Both the position numbers and the translations under genes were made by a program. 64,000 bases of DNA from Psychrobacter pasteurii (GTDB lineage Bacteria; Pseudomonadota; Gammaproteobacteria; Pseudomonadales; Moraxellaceae): the NCBI RefSeq assembly GCF_900162815.1, contig NZ_FUGD01000055.1:1-64000 (forward strand). Direction: 5' to 3'. The notes under the pieces are model-generated. The model did no database searches. It saw nothing but the letters and a program-made list of their open reading frames with translations, and was not told the DNA's origin. Shown one piece after another: positions 8,047 through 17,185 of the stretch. The first letter of the stretch is position 1; each line of letters begins with the position of its first letter.

Positions 8047-11000
8047 ATGTTCAAAATTATCCAATCGCATCGTACCGAAAACTTAGTTGATGAATTGCTG
8101 GTTGAATATCAATCTGTTCAGCAGTCTATTTTTGATCCCTTTGTGGTTATCGTGCCGTCAATGGTATTGGGTGATTGGCTTGATAAAACCATTGCCAGTC
8201 GTGCCGGTATCAGTACGCTTGTGATGACTAAGTTTTGGGGTCAATATCAGTGGACGCTGATGCAAGATGTCTTAAGTCGCCATAATTCTTATCTACTACA
8301 AAATAATCCTAATGAGACTGTGCTAAATGTACCTGAGGTAGCGGTGCTGTCACCGACTGTGATGCAGTGGCGTCTTTTTGGTTATTTGACCTATTACCAA
8401 CAAGCTATTATTGAAGATGATAAGCATCCGGTGTATCCGCTGCTGTCATCATTAATGGATGAGCCACAAGAGGGTGTTGAGCCGGATAAGGCACAGCAAG
8501 ATGCGAGGATTTGGCAGCTAGCTAGTGATTTGGCACGGGTGTTTAACCGTTATTTGACCCACCGTGAGGATTGGTTAAGTCTGTGGTCAGATAATAAGCC
8601 ACTTAATGTGGATGCATTAATTGCAGAAAAAGACGCCTTATCTTTGCGCTTTGATAAATATGCACGTGGCACCCCTGAGTGGTTGGTTGATCATTATATA
8701 GAGCTTGAAGTAGCTCAGCGTTATCTGTGGTCACACCTATTCGCTGATGTGCATCAGTATCGCGCCGAGTTAGAGAAGACCTTTTGGAAAGCTTTAGAGG
8801 ATAATAAGGCTGGCGAGCGCGAGCAATTACCCAAAGTGCTGCGTATTTTTACCATTCAGCAGCTGCCACAGACTGAGCTTGATTTCTTGCAGCGTCTATC
8901 TCTTTACATGGATATCACGCTACTGCACTACAACCCTTCTAAACTGTTCTGGGCGGACATCGTAGATAAGTCATGGCTACAGCGTCAGCAGATTATTAAC
9001 CCTGAAATCGTGTTTTTACGCGACTATGGGCACAGTTTATTATCGCGTCTGGGCAAGCAGTCCCGTGATACCTTTGCCATGCTTGCTAATTTGTCCGGTA
9101 ATGAGCTGTATCAAGATGCGGTTGTGGACTGGCAGGATAATTTTGATGATGATTTATCTGAGGGCTTTATTGATGATTTTAGTTTTGTAGGTGATGAACA
9201 AAATGATGACTTTGAGCAAGAGTCGGCTTCTCAAACCCAAAACAGCCCCAGTTTATTAAGACGTTTGCAAAATGATGTGTTGATGCTTGATGAGCGCTCA
9301 ACGCAGCAAGCGACTGCGGTTAAAGTGTCACAAGCCATTAGTGAGCAAATTGAGTCAAGCAGTGATGATGCCACTGATACAGAAACGAGCACTCATGATA
9401 ATGATGATAATCAAAGCACGGCTGCTTGGTACGAAGATGAGGTGCTTGAGAATAAACGCTTTGAAAAAGAGCGTGTGTGGTCGATGTCATCTCAAGATAA
9501 TAGCCTAAGCATTCATTCGTGCCACAGTCTACAGCGTCAACTTGAAGTGCTGCGTATTATGATTGGGCGCTGGTTGAATGAGCCACTACCCCCTGGTGCA
9601 AAAAAGCGCCATATTTCAGACATCGTGGTGCTACTGCCTGATGTAGAGCGTCATCATGCGCTCATTAGCTCAATTTTTGTCAGTGGTAAAGGTCAAGATG
9701 GTCTGACTCTACCAGCGAAGGTAACTGGTGTGGTTGATGCCTCTATTCGTCAATTGTGGGAGGCGATTATTGGATTTTATAAGCTACTGGGTAGTGACAG
9801 CGCCCGCTTTGAAGCTGCTGAAGTATTGGATTGGTTAATGTTGCCGCCACTGTACGAAAGCTTTGGCTTGACCCATGATCAGATGAGCCGTGGCTGTGAT
9901 TTATTGGTTGAGGCGGGGTTTATACGCGGTTTTGACGAGTGGCACTTGAAGCAGACCTTAGATGGCAATGACTTTGATTACCGCTTTAGCTTTGCCCAAG
10001 CCTTAGACAGATTAACCTTGGGTTTGATTATGCCCGAAGCGCAAATGAGTGACTGCTTGTATCCGCTTGAAGCGCAGCAGTGGCCAAGTACAGCGATTGC
10101 TGAGATGAGTTTGCCATTGCCTGAGGTGAGTCTTAACGATGCGCCTATTATTGAGGCGCTGTGCCGTATTTATAGCGGCCTGCTTGCCCGCCGTAATGAT
10201 CACAAACAAAAACTGAAAGCCGAGGATTGGCTAGATCAGATTGAGCGCCAAGTGATTCACCGTTATTTTGGTGATGTAGATCAAACCCGTAGTATGCGTG
10301 CCATTTATAACGCCATGAACGGCTTTAAGTCAAGCCTGCGCGCCAACCGTCATTATCGACAATACGCCAGTAGCGATAATACCGATAACCGAGAAGTTGA
10401 GCAAAGGCTGGCGAGAGTTGAGCAATTACCGCTAAAGCTAAGCTTTATGCTTGATAGTATTGAGGCAGAACTTGAAAGCCAGCAGGTGAGTGCTGAGCCA
10501 ACGGGAGTGATTACCTTTGGTCGCTTCGGGGCATTAAGAAACGTACCGTTTGATCTGGTGGTCATGCTCAATATGAACCTCTCTGAGTTCCCAGCGCGTG
10601 ACCGTGACAACCGTTATGATTTGATGAAAGCGACGATTTCACGCCGCGGTGACCGAGTGAGTGAAGATGATGACAATGGGGCGTTCTTGGATGCCTTATT
10701 GTGCGCACGCAGTGCTTGCTGGATATTTTATAACGGTCAGAGTCTCACTGATACCCATGAGCATTTGCCAGCCAACCCTGTCAGCGAATTGTTGCAATTC
10801 TTGCAAGGAGAAGTGCAGTGGCAGGTTAATTCACTCGACAGTCTGCCAGAAGTGGTAGACCCAACCACCGAAAGTCTAAAACGTCATCTGCCTAAGCTGG
10901 TCAAACAGTGGTTGGTTACCGAGCATCCAGCACTGCCTTTTGACAAGAGTTTATTTGAGCAAGCGGTGGAGGCTGGGCAGTCTGAGCCGAGCTTAACAGA

Positions 11001-12597
11001 CAAAGCCTCTTTATCAGAAAATAGCCTAAGCAATAAAAATCAAGGCTCAAGCCCGCAACTAGTATTGACTGACTCAAATGATTTAAATAACTCCAATAAC
11101 GAGCCGTCTGATTTTGATGCTTTAGAGGGTATGCTGGATCAGGCAATGCAAAAAACCAAACTGGCCCAGCAGCGTCAGTTCCCGCCAGCCCCTTTATGGC
11201 AAGCAGTGTTTAACACGCTAAAATCTAGAAACTCTAACGACCATCCGCAGTTGGTCAGTTTGCCCAACCAAACGCATTATGAGGCAATCGCTCAGCTATT
11301 GGGTGATGAGTTAGGTCAATTAGGCGATATCGACTCTCAAAATTTGGCCGCTCTAAATGATTTGTTAGCGATTGACACTAAGCTAGAGCCTAATGAGCAA
11401 AATAAAGCCTTGGCTCAAGCGTTGTTTGATATTGGCGAGATTGATGTCGAAGGGGTGCTGGCTTATCAAGTACGTCACCCGGCCAAAGCCTTTTTGCGCA
11501 CGCAAGAGGTGCATATCGTGCAGGGTGAGGAAGCAATGGCGAACCAAGAACCCCTATTTTTGGATAGCCTGAGTACCTATCAGATTAAAGATTATTTAAT
11601 TCATGAGATGGCCAATGCTTCAGTCGCTAATCAGTCAGATAGCTTAGATAGTTTGGATAATTCGGAGAGTCAGGCAGAGACAGAATCTCAAGCCACGCCA
11701 GTCTTAATGTATCAAAAGATTATGCCTGCTGGGGTGGCCCGCCATACTACCTTACCCAATCAACATGAGAAGCTACAACAACAGTGTAAGGCGTTTAAAG
11801 AACAATTGATTATCAATGGCATCGATTTTCAAGAATCGGACACAGACTTTCCAATCATTACACCCATAATTGAGCATCCCGTACAGGTTGAGCTGGCAAG
11901 TGTGTTTAATCAAAAAGGAGATAGCACACTGTTATCCTTTTTGCCGAAGACAATTAAGATTAAAGGTGTAGTGCCGATACAGGTTAATGAGACTGGTGCG
12001 CGCCTAAAAGCAGGCGTATCGTACGCCAAACAGTCGCCTAAGCATTGGTTTAATATTTTGCCCAATTCTGCCAGACCTAGACATTTGCTTAAGTTTTGGT
12101 TATCGCATCTATATTGGCAGGTGGCCCGACGCACCACAGCTGAACAGGTGGCGTTAAATGACGGCATGAGCATTTGGCGTTTTAATAAGGCAGGGTCTAA
12201 GGTTAAAAAGCTTGAAAAAGCCACTGCTTATAAGCTGAGCCCCGTTGTTTACGAGGATGCTGTGATTGAACTGGTTAAATGGGCGGTTTTCGCCAAGCTA
12301 TCAGGTCAGGTGCCTCTGACTTTATTGCCAGAGTATGCCCTTGGTTATTTGGACAAATGCTTAAAAGCTCAAGAAGAAGAGGGTGCTAATTATTGGCCAA
12401 AACGAGGCGACTTCACAGAGTGGCTGTTCCCAAATTACACGTCAGATGCGATATATGATACTTGCTCGCAGCATGCCATTTGGCAATACATTCTGCGCGA
12501 TCAAGATGCGTTTAAGGCATTAACAGCCTCTTTAACCGCCTTGGCTCAGCCTTTATATGAGCCTATGTTTGCCGCGCTTGATGGATTGGAAGGCTAA
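8047..12597 (+). CDS. recC: exodeoxyribonuclease V gamma subunit
   Basis: RecC of the RecBCD helicase-nuclease, which repairs double-strand breaks and reads Chi sites. It starts MFKIIQSHRTENLVDELL, the usual RecC opening; the open frame reaches a TTG at 8020 but the ATG at 8047 fits the family better. Core segments include LHSCHS-like SIHSCHSLQRQLEVLR (about 487-502), ISDIVVLLPD, TGVITFGRFGALRNVPFDLVVMLNMN and the C-terminal REC-domain region ending SLTALAQPLYEPMF. At 1516 residues it is far longer than E. coli RecC (1122). Hydrophilic insertions, one very acidic (about 367-480), one Ser/Asn-rich (about 975-1030), account for much of this. Both contain the repeated 12-mer described in the findings. 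recB follows after 86 bases. Confidence 0.95.
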   Translation: MFKIIQSHRTENLVDELLVEYQSVQQSIFDPFVVIVPSMVLGDWLDKTIASRAGISTLVMTKFWGQYQWTLMQDVLSRHNSYLLQNNPNETVLNVPEVAVLSPTVMQWRLFGYLTYYQQAIIEDDKHPVYPLLSSLMDEPQEGVEPDKAQQDARIWQLASDLARVFNRYLTHREDWLSLWSDNKPLNVDALIAEKDALSLRFDKYARGTPEWLVDHYIELEVAQRYLWSHLFADVHQYRAELEKTFWKALEDNKAGEREQLPKVLRIFTIQQLPQTELDFLQRLSLYMDITLLHYNPSKLFWADIVDKSWLQRQQIINPEIVFLRDYGHSLLSRLGKQSRDTFAMLANLSGNELYQDAVVDWQDNFDDDLSEGFIDDFSFVGDEQNDDFEQESASQTQNSPSLLRRLQNDVLMLDERSTQQATAVKVSQAISEQIESSSDDATDTETSTHDNDDNQSTAAWYEDEVLENKRFEKERVWSMSSQDNSLSIHSCHSLQRQLEVLRIMIGRWLNEPLPPGAKKRHISDIVVLLPDVERHHALISSIFVSGKGQDGLTLPAKVTGVVDASIRQLWEAIIGFYKLLGSDSARFEAAEVLDWLMLPPLYESFGLTHDQMSRGCDLLVEAGFIRGFDEWHLKQTLDGNDFDYRFSFAQALDRLTLGLIMPEAQMSDCLYPLEAQQWPSTAIAEMSLPLPEVSLNDAPIIEALCRIYSGLLARRNDHKQKLKAEDWLDQIERQVIHRYFGDVDQTRSMRAIYNAMNGFKSSLRANRHYRQYASSDNTDNREVEQRLARVEQLPLKLSFMLDSIEAELESQQVSAEPTGVITFGRFGALRNVPFDLVVMLNMNLSEFPARDRDNRYDLMKATISRRGDRVSEDDDNGAFLDALLCARSACWIFYNGQSLTDTHEHLPANPVSELLQFLQGEVQWQVNSLDSLPEVVDPTTESLKRHLPKLVKQWLVTEHPALPFDKSLFEQAVEAGQSEPSLTDKASLSENSLSNKNQGSSPQLVLTDSNDLNNSNNEPSDFDALEGMLDQAMQKTKLAQQRQFPPAPLWQAVFNTLKSRNSNDHPQLVSLPNQTHYEAIAQLLGDELGQLGDIDSQNLAALNDLLAIDTKLEPNEQNKALAQALFDIGEIDVEGVLAYQVRHPAKAFLRTQEVHIVQGEEAMANQEPLFLDSLSTYQIKDYLIHEMANASVANQSDSLDSLDNSESQAETESQATPVLMYQKIMPAGVARHTTLPNQHEKLQQQCKAFKEQLIINGIDFQESDTDFPIITPIIEHPVQVELASVFNQKGDSTLLSFLPKTIKIKGVVPIQVNETGARLKAGVSYAKQSPKHWFNILPNSARPRHLLKFWLSHLYWQVARRTTAEQVALNDGMSIWRFNKAGSKVKKLEKATAYKLSPVVYEDAVIELVKWAVFAKLSGQVPLTLLPEYALGYLDKCLKAQEEEGANYWPKRGDFTEWLFPNYTSDAIYDTCSQHAIWQYILRDQDAFKALTASLTALAQPLYEPMFAALDGLEG
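9499..9510 (+). repeat. 12-mer AATAGCCTAAGC, site A (recC)
   Basis: Exact copy of the repeated 12-mer, in frame as Asn-Ser-Leu-Ser at about residue 485 of RecC, at the end of the acidic insertion. Confidence 0.7.
11020..11031 (+). repeat. 12-mer AATAGCCTAAGC, site B (recC)
   Basis: Exact copy, in frame as Asn-Ser-Leu-Ser at about residue 992 of RecC. Identity with sites E and F extends to AAAATAGCCTAAGCAA (16 bases). It lies inside a hydrophilic, poorly conserved insertion. Confidence 0.75.
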
Positions 12598-12683
12598 ATT
12601 TAAGCTGATTTTGTTAAAGCTAAGCTCTTGATAATTTAATAAGCCCCTTTGGTTTTAAGATAATAATTAAAAGTATACCCCTT

Positions 12684-15600
12684 ATGACAGACATGACCGA
12701 TACCCATAAATTAGACCCGTCTTATCCAAGCTCACAAGAAGATAAGGAGGCACCTCCTGCTGTTAAAACAGGTGCACCTACTCAAGCGCAACAGGCGGAT
12801 AATAAAGAGGTGATACCTGCAGTCGATGTTGCTTTAAGTGGTCGCCATCTTATTGAGGCTTCAGCAGGTACGGGTAAAACTTGGACGTTAACTGGTATTG
12901 TCCTGCGCTTGCTTATTGAAGCGAGGCGTGCGCCTGAACAAATCATTGCTACCACTTTTACTCGGGCGGCAGCGGCGGAAATGCGTCAGCGTATTCATGA
13001 TCGCTTGGTGGATTTCTATCAATTACTGCAATGGATCAATAACCTAAGTGCAGATCTGGCCAATAAAGAGCATTTATATCCAGCTATCCTACAAGTCACT
13101 CCTGAGGGCAGTAAGGATAATAAAACAGAGGAAAATTCAGAGGAAGCCAATTACGGGGCCGATGAGTTAAATCAAGACTTAGCGTATGACAAACAGCAAG
13201 AAGCAGAGCAAAAAGCCACTGCCAAAAAAGCTCGTGCTGATTGGTTAATAGAACAAGCTAAGTCTGCCCGTCTAGATGACATCATGCAGGACCCAATTAA
13301 TCTACACTTGGTGGGTTATCTGTTGGATCATGTGTATAGTTATCCGATGACAGATGCCATTCGCCGCACTGCATTGGTGTTAACCACGCTCGATAAACTG
13401 TTTGTGGGCACACTCGATAGTTTGGCACAAAAATGGCTAGCAGAATACAGTAGTGAGACTGGTCATCAGCAAGGCATGGCGATAATTGAGGATAGCCATA
13501 TTGAGCAGGTGACAGACAGTATCATCCATGATGAGCTGCGTCAATTTCAAAGCCGTTTGTATCATGAACAGCCCAAACTATATGCTTTAATGGAGCAGCA
13601 AGGTAAGCTGACCGCAGTTGGCGATCATAAGTCCTATGTGAACCGCTCGCTCAACTTTATTTCTGCGCCTATTGATGAGATATCGCTGAATGAAGCTTTT
13701 GATTTTGCTGGCTTTGAGAAGCTAATAGAAGCATTTGCTCAGTTAGACCTGACCGATATTCAGCCGTATTTAAATCCTGATTATAGAAAGTCACAAGGGT
13801 TTAATGGGGGATCTAATCTTTATAAACGATTTGAGTCTATTACTGAGGTTCATAAAGTTATCTCACAAAAAGGGATAAACTTTAAAGACTATCTTAGTGA
13901 GGACGCTAAAAAAATAATTGGCTCGATAGAGGATGCGCGTTATCCTAAAGATGATGGCAACTATAAGGGTTTCAATAAAAATAGACAAAAAGAACATGAC
14001 ATTTTTTTTGAGCTAGAAACCATCAGCCAATTAATGGCAATTATGGACCAGATGGAGGGTCTAAATCAGCATATATTATTGTTACTGGCCAATCTAAACC
14101 GTCATATTGTATTGGCAGTGCGCGAAAGATTGCCGGTAATTTTAGAAGAGCGTGGTGAGACTACTTTTAGCCTACAAATGGTCCGTCTCAATCAGGCACT
14201 AACCGGTCGTCAGGGCGAGAAGCTGGCACGTTACATTCGCCATCACTATCCGGTCGCACTTATTGATGAGTCGCAGGATATCAATGGCGAGCAGGCCATT
14301 ATGATTGAAAGCATCTATTTGCCAAAGAGCAAGCGTAAGCAGGCAGAGAGTGATAAGCAGTCAAATAGCAACAAATCCAATCAAGAATTTTTGCTACTGG
14401 TGGGTGATCCAAAGCAAGCTATTTATGGATTCCGTGGTGGCGATGTAGCCAACTACAACTACATGAAGTCTCAATTTGATAAAAGCAGCCTGTGGACGCT
14501 AGATATTAACCGCCGTTCCAATAAGGGAGTCATTGAGTCGTTAAACTGCTGGTTTGGTATGCCCACACCGACAACGGGTGAGAATAAGTTTGCGGAATTG
14601 GGGAGCCAGATTTACTATCAGCACATTACTGCTGCCAAGTCAGAGAAACAACTGTCTTGGTTTAATGACTTAGAGAGCAACCAAGACTCTGCACAAGATG
14701 ATCCATCAGTGAATGTCCCAGATTTAGTTGCTGACGTACTCTCTACTAAACCTGTCAGCTTGCTGCATCTGCCTTATGATAAGGATCTTGAATACGATGA
14801 GTATGAAGTCACGGCCCGTCATATTGCCGCTTTGTTAAATAGTGGTCAGACCCTAAAAGGCAAGCCTATTCAGCCAAGCGACATTGGGGTACTGGCTCGT
14901 GCTAAAAAAGATTTAAAACAGCTAGAAAATGAACTGGTTAAACTAAATGTGCCTACTTTGACTACCAGTGATGTCAGTATCTTTGAGACCATCATGGCCG
15001 AAGACGTGGCGGCTCTGCTTAGTGCCATGCTTTATCCTTACCGTCATGACATGATCAATCGGGTGCTGACCAGTCATCTGTATGGCCTGAGTATCAAAGA
15101 AGTCAAAGCCATGATGACGGATCATGAGTCAGGCATTGCTCAAAGCGATGAAATACCCGTTAAAGCGGCTGATAACACTGACAATAACCTTACTAATACC
15201 AACAAAAAAAGCTATCAAGACTTTATCAGCTATCTAAAAGAAGGGGCTCAGCGCTGGCAAAACTTTGGTATTTTATCAGCGATGCATTATTTGCTTGATA
15301 AAAGCCCAGTACAGTCACAAGGCGTTTGGCAGGCCTTAGCCACACATCCTGAAGGCGATCGACATATCATGGATTTGCGCCATGTAATGGATATCTTGGC
15401 GCAATATGGTATTGGCATGGGTGAGCATGAGCTGCTGGCATGGTTTAGACAGAACATAGATGCTGCGCCTAACAGTGACTGGGCCAAACAGTATCCACTA
15501 CCCACAGAGTCTGGCGTACAGCTGATGACGATTCACAAATCTAAAGGTTTAGAGTTTCCCATCGTCTATGTGTTAGGTATGGGCAGTGCCAGTCGCAAGT

Positions 15601-17117
15601 CAGGTAATAAAGAAGATTATGGCTTGTATTTGTATAACGCCCAGCAAGCGGCTAATGCTTTGGCACGCCAATCTGGTAATCAGCGCCGTTTTTCACCGGT
15701 GAAGGACTCTGCCACCACGCCAGGCTATTACACCGATATCGAGATTCAAGAAGATTTTGAGGAATTTCGTCGCCTGGGTTATGTGGCTTTTACCCGTGCC
15801 AGTGAGCTGCTTTATGTGGTGCTACGAGATCCCAAAGACAGAACTGGGTTTGATTTAAAGCCAGTGTTTTATTGGTTCGATTCAGCCGAGGCGAAGTTTG
15901 AGCTACCCGATAGGCTTAAGAACACAATAGGTATGGTGCGTGGACAAAAAGTGCATCAGTTTTATGACGACAACTATGTTAAAGCTCAGAGTAGTCTTAC
16001 GGGTAGCAGTGAGGCTATTATCCCTCAACCTGACCCAGAGCCTATCAAATACGACAAATTCTCCGATGTGATGCGGGTCAATTATTTCTATGGCTGGGCA
16101 AAGACCAGTTTTACCGCGCTGGCACGTCAATTAGATGAGTCGACACAGGCAATGGCTGTGGTTGATGAGCGTATCGATGATGCCACTTATATTGACATTG
16201 GTGATTCTAATACTGCTGTAAGTGCTCAAGCAGATGACCAAAACATACCCGTTAAAGCGGTAGACGACATTCGTTTTAGCTTTGTCAAAGGGGCCAATGC
16301 CGGTACGTTTTTGCATGAGATATTTGAGAAGATTAATTTCACCGACCCTGAGCAGTGGCCGATAGTCATAGATAGAACCGTCAGTGGCTACCAGTTGCCT
16401 TTAGTATATGCCAGTGTGGCCCATCAAAAGCGCATTTTAGAGGGGGGGAGACAAGGCGCTAATACTAGAAATTACAATATAGACGAGCAAGGGCTTCAGC
16501 ACCAAGCGTTAATGACGTGGATTAATGAGGTGCTGCATACCCCCTTACTAGCCTCAGGTCAAAAGTTGGTTGATATCTCACCCAAGCAGCGCTTTGCAGA
16601 AATGGGCTTTAATATGGGCTTGTCTGAAACCTTCCAAGCACAGCAAATTAACAGCTTATTTGAAAAGTATTTGCCTGATCAAGTTGATAAACACATTCGT
16701 TTAACTGCCCAAAGTAGTAGTCAACTGTATCGTTATCTACGTGGTGAGATTGACTTGGTATATGAGCATGCTGGCAAGTTTTATGTGGTCGACTATAAGA
16801 GTAATTTTTTAGGAAATAGCCTAAGAAATTATGATGAGGCTACCTTAAAGTTGGCCATGAATAAAGCAGGATACTGGTTGCAGGCAGCGATTTACCAAGT
16901 GGCACTGCACCGTTTTTTGTCCATGCGTATTATTGACTATAAGGGCAATGAGGCTAAGTATTTAGGTCCTGTTGAATATGTGTTTTTACGGGGGACTTAT
17001 AGTCCTTCAGCAGAGACTCAGCGTGCTGGCAGTAATACTCGTTATGGACTGGTGACTTGGGATATTCCCATTGAATTCGTCAAAGCATTGGACGAACTGT
17101 TCGGTAAGCCTCAGTAG
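12684..17117 (+). CDS. recB: exodeoxyribonuclease V beta subunit
   Basis: RecB, the 3'-5' helicase and the only nuclease of RecBCD. The Walker A motif is EASAGTGKTWTLTG (about 58-71), followed by the UvrD-type motifs ATTFTRAAAAEMRQR, LIDESQDINGEQ, LLVGDPKQAIYGFRGGD, VQLMTIHKSKGLEFPIVYV and LGYVAFTRASELLYV. The C-terminal nuclease domain is intact, with GEIDLVYEH and VVDYKSNFLG (about 1353-1378) carrying the metal-binding Asp, Asp and Lys. At 1477 residues it is longer than E. coli RecB (1180); the extra length is an N-terminal hydrophilic tail of about 45 residues and charged insertions (about 145-185, 555-575, 820-845). It lies between recC (86 bases upstream) and recD (68 bases downstream), apparently one operon. 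Confidence 0.97.
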   Translation: MTDMTDTHKLDPSYPSSQEDKEAPPAVKTGAPTQAQQADNKEVIPAVDVALSGRHLIEASAGTGKTWTLTGIVLRLLIEARRAPEQIIATTFTRAAAAEMRQRIHDRLVDFYQLLQWINNLSADLANKEHLYPAILQVTPEGSKDNKTEENSEEANYGADELNQDLAYDKQQEAEQKATAKKARADWLIEQAKSARLDDIMQDPINLHLVGYLLDHVYSYPMTDAIRRTALVLTTLDKLFVGTLDSLAQKWLAEYSSETGHQQGMAIIEDSHIEQVTDSIIHDELRQFQSRLYHEQPKLYALMEQQGKLTAVGDHKSYVNRSLNFISAPIDEISLNEAFDFAGFEKLIEAFAQLDLTDIQPYLNPDYRKSQGFNGGSNLYKRFESITEVHKVISQKGINFKDYLSEDAKKIIGSIEDARYPKDDGNYKGFNKNRQKEHDIFFELETISQLMAIMDQMEGLNQHILLLLANLNRHIVLAVRERLPVILEERGETTFSLQMVRLNQALTGRQGEKLARYIRHHYPVALIDESQDINGEQAIMIESIYLPKSKRKQAESDKQSNSNKSNQEFLLLVGDPKQAIYGFRGGDVANYNYMKSQFDKSSLWTLDINRRSNKGVIESLNCWFGMPTPTTGENKFAELGSQIYYQHITAAKSEKQLSWFNDLESNQDSAQDDPSVNVPDLVADVLSTKPVSLLHLPYDKDLEYDEYEVTARHIAALLNSGQTLKGKPIQPSDIGVLARAKKDLKQLENELVKLNVPTLTTSDVSIFETIMAEDVAALLSAMLYPYRHDMINRVLTSHLYGLSIKEVKAMMTDHESGIAQSDEIPVKAADNTDNNLTNTNKKSYQDFISYLKEGAQRWQNFGILSAMHYLLDKSPVQSQGVWQALATHPEGDRHIMDLRHVMDILAQYGIGMGEHELLAWFRQNIDAAPNSDWAKQYPLPTESGVQLMTIHKSKGLEFPIVYVLGMGSASRKSGNKEDYGLYLYNAQQAANALARQSGNQRRFSPVKDSATTPGYYTDIEIQEDFEEFRRLGYVAFTRASELLYVVLRDPKDRTGFDLKPVFYWFDSAEAKFELPDRLKNTIGMVRGQKVHQFYDDNYVKAQSSLTGSSEAIIPQPDPEPIKYDKFSDVMRVNYFYGWAKTSFTALARQLDESTQAMAVVDERIDDATYIDIGDSNTAVSAQADDQNIPVKAVDDIRFSFVKGANAGTFLHEIFEKINFTDPEQWPIVIDRTVSGYQLPLVYASVAHQKRILEGGRQGANTRNYNIDEQGLQHQALMTWINEVLHTPLLASGQKLVDISPKQRFAEMGFNMGLSETFQAQQINSLFEKYLPDQVDKHIRLTAQSSSQLYRYLRGEIDLVYEHAGKFYVVDYKSNFLGNSLRNYDEATLKLAMNKAGYWLQAAIYQVALHRFLSMRIIDYKGNEAKYLGPVEYVFLRGTYSPSAETQRAGSNTRYGLVTWDIPIEFVKALDELFGKPQ
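16815..16826 (+). repeat. 12-mer variant AATAGCCTAAGA, site C (recB)
   Basis: One mismatch to the 12-mer, in frame as Asn-Ser-Leu-Arg immediately after the nuclease motif DYKSN of RecB. This position is conserved in RecB proteins (YKSN-LG), so this match may be due to the protein sequence and not to the repeat. Confidence 0.4.
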
Positions 17118-17185
17118 CAAGGCCAGCTCTCACTCTTAGCCATTACCATTTAAATTTTAAACACATTTATAGGTCTGATAATTTA